A DNA stretch of 11,117 nucleotides from CAYNND01 sp964528735 (GTDB lineage Bacteria; Patescibacteriota; Minisyncoccia; Phycocordibacterales; UBA2100): contig CAZGUV010000024.1 of NCBI GenBank assembly GCA_964528735.1, positions 1 through 11,117 on the forward strand, in the 5' to 3' direction. Made by a program: the position numbers and the translations under genes. This document shows positions 5,354-11,117 of this stretch, piece by piece. Below the pieces are notes generated by a model. It did no database searches and had not been told where the DNA came from. It saw nothing but the letters and a program-made list of their open reading frames with translations. The first letter of the stretch is position 1; each line of letters starts with the position of its first letter.

Positions 5354-6691
5354 GTGGTTACAGAAGCGGCGGAACGCTTCAGCCGAAACGCCGTGATAGA
5401 ACTTCTAATTGTGCTCATACTTATAGCCTTTAACGGGCTTTTCGCGCTCTCTGAACTAGCGATTGTTTCGGCGCGCCATTCTCATCTCAAAGCCCTTGCG
5501 GCGTCAGGTAAGCGAGGGGCACAAAGTGCGCTCGATCTTGCTTCAAATCCAAGTAAATTCCTCTCTGCGGTACAAATCGGCATCACGCTCATCAGTGTCG
5601 TAAACGGTGTGTACTCCGGTGCAATTTTTGGTGACCAGCTCGCTGAGACACTTAGCGGGTATGGGATGAGCGCACAAGTCGCAAGCTCGCTCGGGTACAC
5701 TATAGTCATCATTCTCATTACGTACCTCTCTGTCATTATTGGAGAGTTGGTGCCGAAGACTCTTGCGCTCAGAAATCCAGAGCGCATCGCATGCTCGGTC
5801 GCGCCACTCATGGTATTTTTCTCAAGACTCGCATCGCCGGCAGTCTGGTTGCTCGATGCGTCGACACGACTCGTTTTTCGCACCTTCGGTATCTCAATGG
5901 TCAATGAAAAGCAGGTGACCGATGAAGAGATCCAATCGCTTATTGCAGAGGCAGAAAATGCTGGTGTGCTTGAAAAGGGTGAACGAGAAATGATTTCTGG
6001 TGTTATGCGCTTTGCGGACCGTGCAGTCATCGGACTGATGACACCTCGCACTGATGTGGATTGGATAGATATATCTGCTCCAGCGAGCGAGACGAAGGAG
6101 CGACTCATCACGACACCACACTCACGACTGCCAGTCGGTGAAGGTTCGCCTGATGCCTTTATCGGAGTCGTGCAGACGCGCGAGTTGCTTGCAGATATTT
6201 TGAATGGAAAGGAGCTCAATATCGTCTCACGTGTCCGTAAAGCACCGGTCATACCAGAACTCACCGATGCGCTTGATGTTCTCAAAATACTTCGTGAATC
6301 TGATGTGCCTATGGCGCTCATTCACGATGAATACGGAAACTTTGAAGGGCTGGTTACTCCAGCTGACATCCTCGAAACAATCGCTGGTGTATTTCGTTCT
6401 GATACAGAAGGTGAGGAGCCGCTTGCTACAGAGCGCCCCGATGGTACCTGGTTGATTTCAGGCTCTATGGCAGTTGATGAAATGGCTGACAAACTCGGAG
6501 TAAAACTTACTGCAGAGCGAGGATATGAGACGGTGGCAGGGTTCGTACTCTCAGGCCTTAAGCATCTTCCCAAGGTTGGCGAGTCTATCGAACTCCACGG
6601 ATGGAAGTTTGAAATTGTCGACCTCGATGGTCGTCGCATAGACAAAGTACTCGCGTCACGTGCGCGCCAGCCACTCCGTCGCCAAATATAG
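5354..6691 (+). CDS. CNNM (DUF21)/CBS/HlyC-CorC family membrane protein
   Basis: A 445-residue protein with the full domain order of the hemolysin C/CorC-like CNNM family. The DUF21 membrane domain (about 15-185) contains NGLFALSELAIVSAR and the conserved GELVPKTLALRNPE (130-143). A CBS pair (about 220-345) has LMTPRTDVDWI at its start and HDEYGNFEGLVTPADILETI at its end. A CorC_HlyC domain (about 358-437) includes GYETVAGFVL. Family members handle Mg2+ or other divalent cations, with the CBS pair sensing nucleotides; haemolysis is a historical label. The start is GTG at 5354, supported by a promoter 4 nt upstream and a frame that opens just ahead of the first helix. Length and motifs are intact. 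Confidence is high for the family and moderate for Mg2+ as the substrate. Confidence 0.94.
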   Translation: MVTEAAERFSRNAVIELLIVLILIAFNGLFALSELAIVSARHSHLKALAASGKRGAQSALDLASNPSKFLSAVQIGITLISVVNGVYSGAIFGDQLAETLSGYGMSAQVASSLGYTIVIILITYLSVIIGELVPKTLALRNPERIACSVAPLMVFFSRLASPAVWLLDASTRLVFRTFGISMVNEKQVTDEEIQSLIAEAENAGVLEKGEREMISGVMRFADRAVIGLMTPRTDVDWIDISAPASETKERLITTPHSRLPVGEGSPDAFIGVVQTRELLADILNGKELNIVSRVRKAPVIPELTDALDVLKILRESDVPMALIHDEYGNFEGLVTPADILETIAGVFRSDTEGEEPLATERPDGTWLISGSMAVDEMADKLGVKLTAERGYETVAGFVLSGLKHLPKVGESIELHGWKFEIVDLDGRRIDKVLASRARQPLRRQI

Positions 6692-6695
6692 AGCA

Positions 6696-6704
6696 TGCTA
6701 CACT
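6696..6704 (+). promoter_or_regulatory. Extended -10 promoter, TGC-TACACT
   Basis: Identical nonamer and identical 6-nt spacing to the ATG as the promoter at 144-152. It lies right after the stop codon of the CNNM gene. Confidence 0.65.
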
Positions 6705-6710
6705 GCTAGT

Positions 6711-7133
6711 ATGAATACTGTACTTTTGTACCTTTCATTAGCAGGTGTGCTTTTTTCTGGATATTTGAGCGGTGTAAAGTTTTTCTCAAGCCAATGCGCG
6801 TTTGGGGAGACATGCCCGCTCTTTTTAGGCTATCCGGCATGTTACTTTGGCTTCACACTCTTTGTAATCTTGATGATAAGTGCGACGCTGCTCGTCTTTT
6901 CACGACTATCGAGGAGGGTGCTCCTTCAGGTGATGACGTTTGTCTCATTGCTCGGAGTTCTCTTTGCAGGGTCGTATACGCTCGACGAGTCGCCACTTTT
7001 GTTTTCGGAAGGTGTGAAAGCGTATATGCTCGGACTCCCGACGTGTGCACTCGGCTTTATCTTTTTTGTCTGTCTGCTCGCTGTGTGTATCCGTACACTT
7101 ATCCATGAGTACCGTGTGAACGCTACTGCGTAA
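6711..7133 (+). CDS. Four-helix membrane protein with internal duplication (VKOR-like look)
   Basis: A 140-residue integral membrane protein; ATG 6711 is chosen because of the promoter 6 nt upstream. Two halves of about 70 residues repeat each other: LAGVLFSGY (10-18) matches LLGVLFAGSY (80-89), and LGYPACYFGFTLFV (39-52) matches LGLPTCALGFIFFV (107-120). Each half would give two membrane helices. Cys residues are C29, C35, C44, C112, C121 and C126. The GxPxCxxG motif at a helix start recalls small VKOR/DsbB-like thiol redox proteins, but the classic CxxC is missing, so this is a weak suggestion. It ends tail-to-tail with the dehydrogenase gene, overlapping by 11 nt. Function unknown. Confidence 0.85.
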   Translation: MNTVLLYLSLAGVLFSGYLSGVKFFSSQCAFGETCPLFLGYPACYFGFTLFVILMISATLLVFSRLSRRVLLQVMTFVSLLGVLFAGSYTLDESPLLFSEGVKAYMLGLPTCALGFIFFVCLLAVCIRTLIHEYRVNATA

Positions 7134-8370
7134 ATCCACTCTCAAGCCGCTTCAGTGCAACAATAAAAGCTGATTTGCGGAGTGATATGTGTTGTGACTC
7201 GTGCACTTGCGCGACGTCGGCGTATGCACGCTCCATAAGGTTTTGTAGATCTTTGAGTACGCGTTCCTTGTGCCAGTGTTCGCCATTTCTGTTCTGCACC
7301 CATTCAAAGTAACTTGTCGCGACCCCTCCAGCGTTTGCAAGAATATCGGGTATGACCACACACTTCTTTTCTTCAAGAATAGTATCTGCCTCACGAGTCG
7401 TCGGTCCATTTGCGAGTTCGAGCACGAGAGGTGCCTTGATGCGGTGCGCATTGTCTTCGGTGATAGCATTTTCTAGTGCTGAAGGCGCGATAACATCCAC
7501 AGGGAGTTCAAGTACTTCGTGTGGTTTGAGTACTGTGCCCGTCAGAGAGAGTGTGGTCATTGCGCCACTGAGTGAACCGGTGCCTTCTTTTGCTTTGAGG
7601 AATGCATCAATATCAGGAATCCCATCAGGTATATGAACTCCCTCTTTTGAATCAGAAAGAGCGACGACTTTCATCTGCATGGATTGGGCACTCCGTGCTA
7701 AGTAGCTACCAACATTCCCGATACCTTGAATCGCAATGCGCATACCCTGAGCCGTCTTTCCGGTGTGTTTAAGATGTGCGTTGAGTACATATCCGCCACC
7801 AAAGCCGGTTGCCTCGGTGCGACCCTCAGAGCCACCCTGAGAGATCGGCTTCCCAGTGATTATTGCAGGGGTATGCTTCCCAACGATTTTTGAATATTCA
7901 TCTGCCATCCACGACATAATCTGCGGCGTAGTGTTTACATCTGGTGCGGGGACATCCGTTGTTTCTCCGATAATTGGTGCGATGGCATGGATAAACGAAC
8001 GAGACAGACGCTCAAGCTCAGCAGGGGAAAGTGTCTTTGGGTCGACAATAATCCCTCCTTTGCCTCCACCAAACGGAACATTTACGACAGCATTTTTCAT
8101 TGTCATCCAGAATGAGAGTGCCTTGATTTCATCCATATCAACATGCGGGTGGTATCGAAGGCCACCTTTGTAGGGGCCAAGAATATTGTTGTGTTGTGCA
8201 CGAAATCCAGTATAGGTGTGCACTGAACCATCGTCTTTAGTGAGAGGTATAGACACCTCAACAACTCGGTCAGGATGCAAGAGTCGCTCCTGAATTGCGG
8301 GGGAAAGATGCGTATTTTGTAGCGCATCGTTGAGTTGCTCTTTCGCACGCTCCCAAGGATTGTGCTTCAT
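7123..8370 (-). CDS. gdhA: Glu/Leu/Phe/Val-type dehydrogenase, probably glutamate dehydrogenase
   Basis: A 415-residue enzyme of normal family length. It catalyses reversible oxidative deamination of an amino acid, glutamate to 2-oxoglutarate and ammonia if the name is right. Visible residues: GPYKGGLRYHP with substrate Lys K68, the second Lys at K92 (MKN), catalytic K104 in PFGGGKGG, and catalytic D144 in PAPDVNT. The Rossmann motif is GIGNVG (216-221), with acidic D240 after the second strand, suggesting NAD+ rather than NADP+. The C-terminal ILANAGGVATSYFEWVQN is typical. The start at 8370 gives the family N-terminus (NPWERAKEQL) and follows glutaredoxin by 10 nt; the open frame extends to 8418 but overlaps that gene. 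It is the last gene of the arsR-grx-gdh operon. Substrate (Glu or branched-chain) is not certain. Confidence 0.93.
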   Translation of the reverse strand: MKHNPWERAKEQLNDALQNTHLSPAIQERLLHPDRVVEVSIPLTKDDGSVHTYTGFRAQHNNILGPYKGGLRYHPHVDMDEIKALSFWMTMKNAVVNVPFGGGKGGIIVDPKTLSPAELERLSRSFIHAIAPIIGETTDVPAPDVNTTPQIMSWMADEYSKIVGKHTPAIITGKPISQGGSEGRTEATGFGGGYVLNAHLKHTGKTAQGMRIAIQGIGNVGSYLARSAQSMQMKVVALSDSKEGVHIPDGIPDIDAFLKAKEGTGSLSGAMTTLSLTGTVLKPHEVLELPVDVIAPSALENAITEDNAHRIKAPLVLELANGPTTREADTILEEKKCVVIPDILANAGGVATSYFEWVQNRNGEHWHKERVLKDLQNLMERAYADVAQVHESQHISLRKSAFIVALKRLESGFTQ

Positions 8371-8377
8371 GGTAGTG

Positions 8378-8383
8378 GTATTA
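8378..8383 (-). promoter_or_regulatory. Possible internal -10 (TAATAC) for the dehydrogenase gene
   Basis: TAATAC on the minus strand ends 7 nt before the dehydrogenase ATG, the same spacing as other promoters here. It overlaps the glutaredoxin stop codon, so the dehydrogenase could have its own near-leaderless transcript within the operon. No TG extension or -35 is seen. Confidence 0.35.
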
Positions 8384-8614
8384 CGCGAGTAATAAGCTTC
8401 GCAATTTTGACTCATCAAAGCCTACGACAAGAGTCTCGTCGATAGAAATGACTGGCACGCCAAGCTGTCCGCTTTTCTGGACCATTTCTTTAGCTTTTTC
8501 TCTATCAGCGGCTACGTTTATTTCGGTGTACGCAATCCCGTGCTCCTTAAAGAAAGTTTTTGCGAGATTGCAGTAATGACAAGTGGGGGTTGAGTAGATG
8601 GTAACTGTTTTCAT
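8381..8614 (-). CDS. Glutaredoxin-like protein (NrdH/Grx family)
   Basis: A 77-residue thioredoxin-fold protein. The active site is C12-H-Y-C15 (TPTCHYC) after the first strand (TVTIYS). GVPVI supplies the cis-Pro, and VGFDESKLRSLL forms the last strand and helix, as in bacterial glutaredoxin/NrdH-like proteins of 75-80 residues. Such proteins reduce disulfides or deliver electrons to ribonucleotide reductase. No reductase gene is nearby, so the partner is unknown. It lies 2 nt after the ArsR-type gene and 10 nt before the dehydrogenase, so all three are probably one operon under the regulator. The fold and active site are clear; specificity is not. Confidence 0.93.
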   Translation of the reverse strand: MKTVTIYSTPTCHYCNLAKTFFKEHGIAYTEINVAADREKAKEMVQKSGQLGVPVISIDETLVVGFDESKLRSLLLA

Positions 8615-8616
8615 GA

Positions 8617-8943
8617 TTATGAATTAAAGACCTTGATAATTTTTCGTATTCGCTCAGCAAGTGGCGTTGTGGTCATCGTATAGCACACCTGCTGACCACG
8701 TTTCACTCCTTCGATAATCCCATGCGCTTCAAGTAGTGCGATTTGATGGCTCGTTGAAGAAGGGGAATGAGCGATAGCGTGTGCGACTTCTTTTACGCAC
8801 GCTTCCTTACCTGCCTCTTCAGAGAGGAGCAATGTGACAAGTATGTTATAGCGTGCACAGCTTGAAAGTATCTTGCTCACGATGAGCACATCGGTGCAAG
8901 TCTTTGTTGACGGGTTGGCGTGAATATATGAAGACTTTTTCAT
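8617..8943 (-). CDS. ArsR/SmtB family winged-helix regulator
   Basis: A 108-residue repressor-type protein. The order is typical: an N-terminal helix with KILSSCARYNILVTLLLS, then KEACVKEVAHAIAHSPSSTSHQIALLEAHGII, which contains the recognition helix (SPSSTSHQIALL), a wing (EGVKRGQQVCYTMT) and a C-terminal dimer helix. Cys residues are C16, C29, C49 and C87. The classic metal site ELCVCD is reduced to EACVKE, so sensing of As/Cd in the standard way is doubtful; a thiol or redox switch is possible. The start at 8943 is preferred over 9006 because TATTAT lies 8 nt upstream and the extra 21 residues look unlike the family. A perfect dyad over this start suggests autoregulation. It heads the operon with glutaredoxin and the dehydrogenase. 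Confidence 0.9.
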   Translation of the reverse strand: MKKSSYIHANPSTKTCTDVLIVSKILSSCARYNILVTLLLSEEAGKEACVKEVAHAIAHSPSSTSHQIALLEAHGIIEGVKRGQQVCYTMTTTPLAERIRKIIKVFNS

Positions 8944-8949
8944 ATATTC
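8922..8949. promoter_or_regulatory. Putative ArsR-type operator, perfect 11-bp dyad
   Basis: GAATATATGAA (8922-8932) and TTCATATATTC (8939-8949) are perfect inverted repeats with a 6-nt spacer. ArsR/SmtB operators are commonly AT-rich dyads containing ATATTC-like half-sites. The dyad covers the regulator's start codon (8941-8943) and comes within 3 nt of its -10, where binding would block transcription. Confidence 0.65.
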
Positions 8950-8951
8950 AT

Positions 8952-8957
8952 ATAATA
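8952..8957 (-). promoter_or_regulatory. -10 box (TATTAT) of the arsR-grx-gdh operon
   Basis: TATTAT on the minus strand ends 8 nt before the ATG at 8943. Its position just upstream of the operator dyad fits a repressible, near-leaderless promoter. Confidence 0.55.
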
Positions 8958-9018
8958 CGTGAAAACTGATTTGGGTCAAGTGAGCTGTGGGTACAGAGTT
9001 GCTCACAAAAACATGCGC

Positions 9019-9024
9019 TATACT
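9019..9024 (+). promoter_or_regulatory. -10 box (TATACT) of the secreted Cys-rich protein gene
   Basis: TATACT ends 8 nt before the ATG at 9033. It diverges from the arsR promoter, with about 60 nt between the two -10 boxes. No clear -35. Confidence 0.55.
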
Positions 9025-9032
9025 TATGGCGT

Positions 9033-9962
9033 ATGAAGTACGTACTCATCCTCTGTGCATGTTTCTTCGCTCCTTTTGTATATGCTGTTGACTTGCCGTT
9101 CACTAAAGACCTATTTGAAGGTATGCCTGCAAATCAAGAAGTCTATCGACTCTCGATCGTGCTGAAAAAGGAAGGATTTTATGGTGGTGAGCTGACTGAG
9201 GTATACAGTTCTGTCATCTCGCGGTCAGTGTCACAGTTTCAAGCAAAGCAAGGCATAGTGCCAATAAATGGTATCGTCGGTACCAAGACCCGCTATGAGC
9301 TCAATCGAATAGTGCTCGGGTGGCTTGGGAAATCTATGAAAGATGTCGATACAAAGAAGACAACTACTCCCGCAAAAACAGAAGCAAAAGTAACCTCACC
9401 AAAAACGCCATCCGTTACGAAGACACCCGCTGTAAAGGAGGTGAAAAAAGTCGTCGCCCCAAAACCGCAAGCATGTGTTCACCGTGGTAAGACATTTCGA
9501 CATGGTGAGAAAGTACGTCTTTATAAATATACGGTAGCTCGACCGGGAGGTGCGTGCCCTTCAATGATACGAATGTGTAATGATGGACAGCTCGAGGGTG
9601 ATTTGAGCTATCGTCATCACGCCTGTACTGTCGCTTCTACGAGTACGACTGATATCAGTGAGCCCAAAACCCCATCTCTCAAACAACCGCTCCTTGATGA
9701 TACAAAAGAGACAACCGATACAACAAAAAAGACAACCACACCTACCACGACAACCACAAAAACAACCCCAACCACAAAAACAACTGGTTGTAAGGCGGGT
9801 GGAGTGCAGTTTAGTGTTGGGGCAACAACACAAGGCTGTATCACTCCAGGGCGCACCGAGCCTACGGCGAGTCAGTGCCTAGCTGCAATGATGCCAATCT
9901 ACACCTGCCAGACTGGAGGTACGTGGACCTGCACGAGCCAGTGTCAATTCAACTACTACTAG
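9033..9962 (+). CDS. Secreted Cys-rich multi-domain protein with peptidoglycan-binding-like domain
   Basis: A 309-residue exported protein with alternating folded and disordered parts. Residues 1-18 form a signal peptide (FVYA). Residues about 36-95 form a divergent PG_binding_1-like domain (VYRLSIVLKKEGFYGG, VSQFQAKQGI, NGIVGTKTRYELNRI). A Lys/Thr/Pro linker spans about 105-146. Residues 148-198 form a four-Cys module (C148, C175, C182, C198) with HGEKVRLY and CNDGQLEGD. From memory it resembles the CxxNGxxVxHGxxVxxY...RxCxNGxLxG repeats of Patescibacteria surface proteins. A second Thr/Lys-rich linker (about 205-252) leads to a six-Cys C-terminal domain (C253, C269, C282, C292, C300, C304). 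The even Cys counts suggest disulfides. It is probably a surface or wall-attached protein; function is unknown. The stop overlaps the miaA stop by 4 nt. Confidence 0.88.
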   Translation: MKYVLILCACFFAPFVYAVDLPFTKDLFEGMPANQEVYRLSIVLKKEGFYGGELTEVYSSVISRSVSQFQAKQGIVPINGIVGTKTRYELNRIVLGWLGKSMKDVDTKKTTTPAKTEAKVTSPKTPSVTKTPAVKEVKKVVAPKPQACVHRGKTFRHGEKVRLYKYTVARPGGACPSMIRMCNDGQLEGDLSYRHHACTVASTSTTDISEPKTPSLKQPLLDDTKETTDTTKKTTTPTTTTTKTTPTTKTTGCKAGGVQFSVGATTQGCITPGRTEPTASQCLAAMMPIYTCQTGGTWTCTSQCQFNYY

Positions 9963-10867
9963 CGTACGAGAAAACTCCGCACCGTGTCTGAAATTGCCTG
10001 GATGTCACGTACATCAAACCATCGGATGTGTGTGTTTCGCTTCCAGTAGGTGATTTGTCGTCTTGCGTACTGCCATATCTTTTGCTGGAGTATTCTCTCG
10101 GTTTCCTCAAGAGATAGGTTCCCTTGTATGTATTCTGCACCATATCGGTACTCAAGTCCGAGCTCATGCATCCTCTTTAGTGTGAGTCCGCGTGCATGCA
10201 AGCGCCTCATTTCATCAAACATGCCATTTTCGATACGTTCGTGGAGTCGTATGTGTATCCTCTCTCTTAGTACTTCGCGAGGATGAGTGATACCAATCCA
10301 GAGCGCGTCATAGGGGCAGTCAGTTTTGTTGTGGAGGGTGTGTGCAGGTGAGTGGGTGGCTATTTCAATCGCTCTAATGAGGCGAACACGGTTGTTTGTT
10401 TCATTCTTTTCGACAATACTATTGTACCGTCGCGCATCGAGTGACTGGAGATGTGCGCACAAGTCGCTCGTGGGCCATGTTGATAGTCTGAAGCGAAGCT
10501 CCTTATCTGCTGGTGCACCACCAAGATGAACATTTCCTAGTAATGCATCAATATAGAATCCGGTACCGCCCGCAATAATCGGAACGTGCCCATGGTCTTT
10601 GCACGTACTAATTGCGGTGCGAGCTATGTGGACAAACATGTCAGCGGAGAATGTATCTACTGGATCTGCAACATCGATGAGGTGGTGGGGTATTCCATCC
10701 ATTTCTTGCTTCGTCACCTTGCCGGTACCGATATCAAGACCTTTGTAGACCTGCCGAGAATCTGCAGAGATGATCTCACCGGTATACTCACGTGCAAGTC
10801 GAATAGAAAGTGCAGTCTTGCCCGATGCGGTAGGTCCTACAATTATGATGAGTTTCTGTTTGTTCAT
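9959..10867 (-). CDS. miaA: tRNA dimethylallyltransferase MiaA
   Basis: A 302-residue protein, the usual MiaA length. The P-loop is GPTASGKT (11-18), the tRNA/DMAPP site is DSRQVY (36-41), and GGTGFY (100-105) is the third hallmark; HHLIDVADP (61-69) is also typical. The C-terminal half has RLIRAIEI, the GMFDEM helix and the LGLEYRYGAEYIQG segment. The enzyme adds a dimethylallyl group to N6 of A37 in tRNAs reading UNN codons; tRNA-Trp at 2210-2280 carries the required A36-A37-A38. The start at 10867 (MNKQKLIIIVGPT) is chosen because the P-loop follows directly and a -10 lies 7 nt upstream; the open frame reaches 10969 but would run into the structured element. It is convergent with the secreted protein gene, with a 4-nt overlap. 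Confidence 0.96.
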   Translation of the reverse strand: MNKQKLIIIVGPTASGKTALSIRLAREYTGEIISADSRQVYKGLDIGTGKVTKQEMDGIPHHLIDVADPVDTFSADMFVHIARTAISTCKDHGHVPIIAGGTGFYIDALLGNVHLGGAPADKELRFRLSTWPTSDLCAHLQSLDARRYNSIVEKNETNNRVRLIRAIEIATHSPAHTLHNKTDCPYDALWIGITHPREVLRERIHIRLHERIENGMFDEMRRLHARGLTLKRMHELGLEYRYGAEYIQGNLSLEETERILQQKIWQYARRQITYWKRNTHIRWFDVRDIQAISDTVRSFLVR

Positions 10868-10874
10868 CGGTATT

Positions 10875-10883
10875 ATTATGACA
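10875..10883 (-). promoter_or_regulatory. Extended -10 promoter, TGT-CATAAT, of miaA
   Basis: On the minus strand, CATAAT preceded by TGT ends 7 nt before the miaA ATG. The region is AT-rich and nearly symmetric (TATTATTATG on the plus strand), so a divergent -10 on the other strand is also conceivable. Confidence 0.5.
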
Positions 10884-10893
10884 TGCGCAGAGC

Positions 10894-11057
10894 GGACTTG
10901 TCCCAGTTCTAATCCTAGAGGGACTTGTCCCGCAATCACTAAGTCGATTAGGGAATTGGCAAGACTCACTAAGCTGGATACAGCTAAGTGGTCTTTGCCT
11001 CACCTCGCACCCGATGGATTACCATCGGACTTGTGTGCTCCGGCGTTCAAGTCCCTC
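10894..11057 (-). other. Structured intergenic element, copy 3
   Basis: Plus-strand coordinates are used; the element is inverted relative to copies 1 and 2. A 7-bp hairpin (11011-11017 with 11022-11028) carries the TAAT loop (ATTA on plus). GGAG lies at 11038-11041 and CGAG at 11004-11007 (both read on minus). An 11-bp helix joins 10917-10927 to 11048-11058, matching the 16-25/118-127 helix of copy 1. Inside it, a long imperfect hairpin spans 10958-10999. GGACTTG occurs three times (10894, 10921, 11027) against one complementary CAAGTCC (11048-11054). No protein gene is apparent between miaA and the window end. Confidence 0.55.
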
Positions 11058-11059
11058 TT

Positions 11060-11117
11060 CCGGCTACAAAAAGTAACTCTAAAACGCCCAGCGGTTTGTC
11101 TAACTTTTTTGTGCCGG
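11060..11117. repeat. Inverted repeat at the window edge
   Basis: CCGGC plus ACAAAAAGT (11060-11074) faces ACTTTTTTGT plus GCCGG (11103-11117). The arms pair over about 14 bp with a bulged base on each side and a 28-nt loop. The T-run within the arm could make it a terminator, but the GC part lies outside the T-run, which is not the usual order. It may continue beyond the window. Confidence 0.45.

Noticed and set aside
5482..6321. 279-codon open frame on the minus strand
   Set aside because: It lies wholly inside the CNNM gene, is Ser/Thr-rich in the way antisense frames are, and shows no domain.
8944..9006. 21-residue N-terminal extension of the ArsR-type regulator
   Set aside because: The promoter -10 lies inside it and ATG 8943 has the usual spacing; the extra residues do not look like the family.
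10868..10969. 34-residue N-terminal extension of MiaA
   Set aside because: MiaA proteins start just before the P-loop, the -10 box sits inside the extension, and the extension overlaps the structured element.
10940..11070. tRNA-Leu or tRNA-Ser, possibly with an intron, from the D-arm-like GGAATTGGCAAGAC and TTCAAGTCC
   Set aside because: The acceptor ends do not pair, the anticodon-like hairpins have wrong loop sizes, and the homologous copy 1 lacks the D-arm-like part.
11098..11104. Integron attC core site (GTCTAAC fits RYYYAAC)
   Set aside because: A single seven-base degenerate match with no partner site, integrase or cassette array.
1..11117. CRISPR array, complete insertion sequence or replication origin
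   Set aside because: No regularly spaced direct repeats, no transposase or integrase gene, and no DnaA-box cluster were seen.

Overview
The window looks like part of a Patescibacteria (CPR) genome, most likely Parcubacteria-like. The evidence is a VirB2/TrbC-type pilin with an extra C-terminal domain, two secreted proteins with peptidoglycan-binding-like domains, a Cys-rich secreted module I remember from Patescibacteria surface proteins, a tRNA without encoded CCA, short intergenic gaps, and -10 boxes sitting only 4-8 nt upstream of start codons with no Shine-Dalgarno. The assignment is inference. The standard code fits all genes.

Layout. 1-127: a GC-rich structured intergenic element. 159-978: a small membrane protein overlapping an SRPBCC/AHSA1 protein. 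1010-1954: a pilin-like secreted protein. 1996-2280: ribosomal protein L33, a terminator and tRNA-Trp. 2290-2419: a terminator and a second copy of the element. 2490-3445: three small AT-rich genes, including a CPCC Cys-rich protein, ending at a REP-like palindrome. 3573-4874: a secreted trypsin-like protease with a peptidoglycan-binding domain. 4895-5311: a DUF1801 protein. 5354-6691: a CNNM/HlyC-CorC membrane protein. 6711-7133: a four-helix membrane protein with an internal duplication. On the minus strand, 8943 down to 7123: an operon arsR-like regulator, glutaredoxin, Glu-type dehydrogenase, with a perfect dyad over the regulator's start codon. 9033-9962: a secreted Cys-rich protein. 10867 down to 9959: miaA. 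10894-11057: a third, inverted copy of the element, then a large inverted repeat at the window edge.

Most functions are ordinary (translation: rpmG, trnW, miaA; cell envelope: pilin, protease, CNNM protein, secreted proteins; redox and nitrogen: grx, gdh). The most unusual feature is the structured element. Three divergent copies share a hairpin closed by G-C around a TAAT loop, flanked by GGAG and CGAG. Each lies directly upstream of the promoter of the next gene, in the same orientation relative to that gene. Two copies also keep a 10-bp long-range helix with compensatory base changes, plus a competing local helix. I do not recognise it as a known RNA family.
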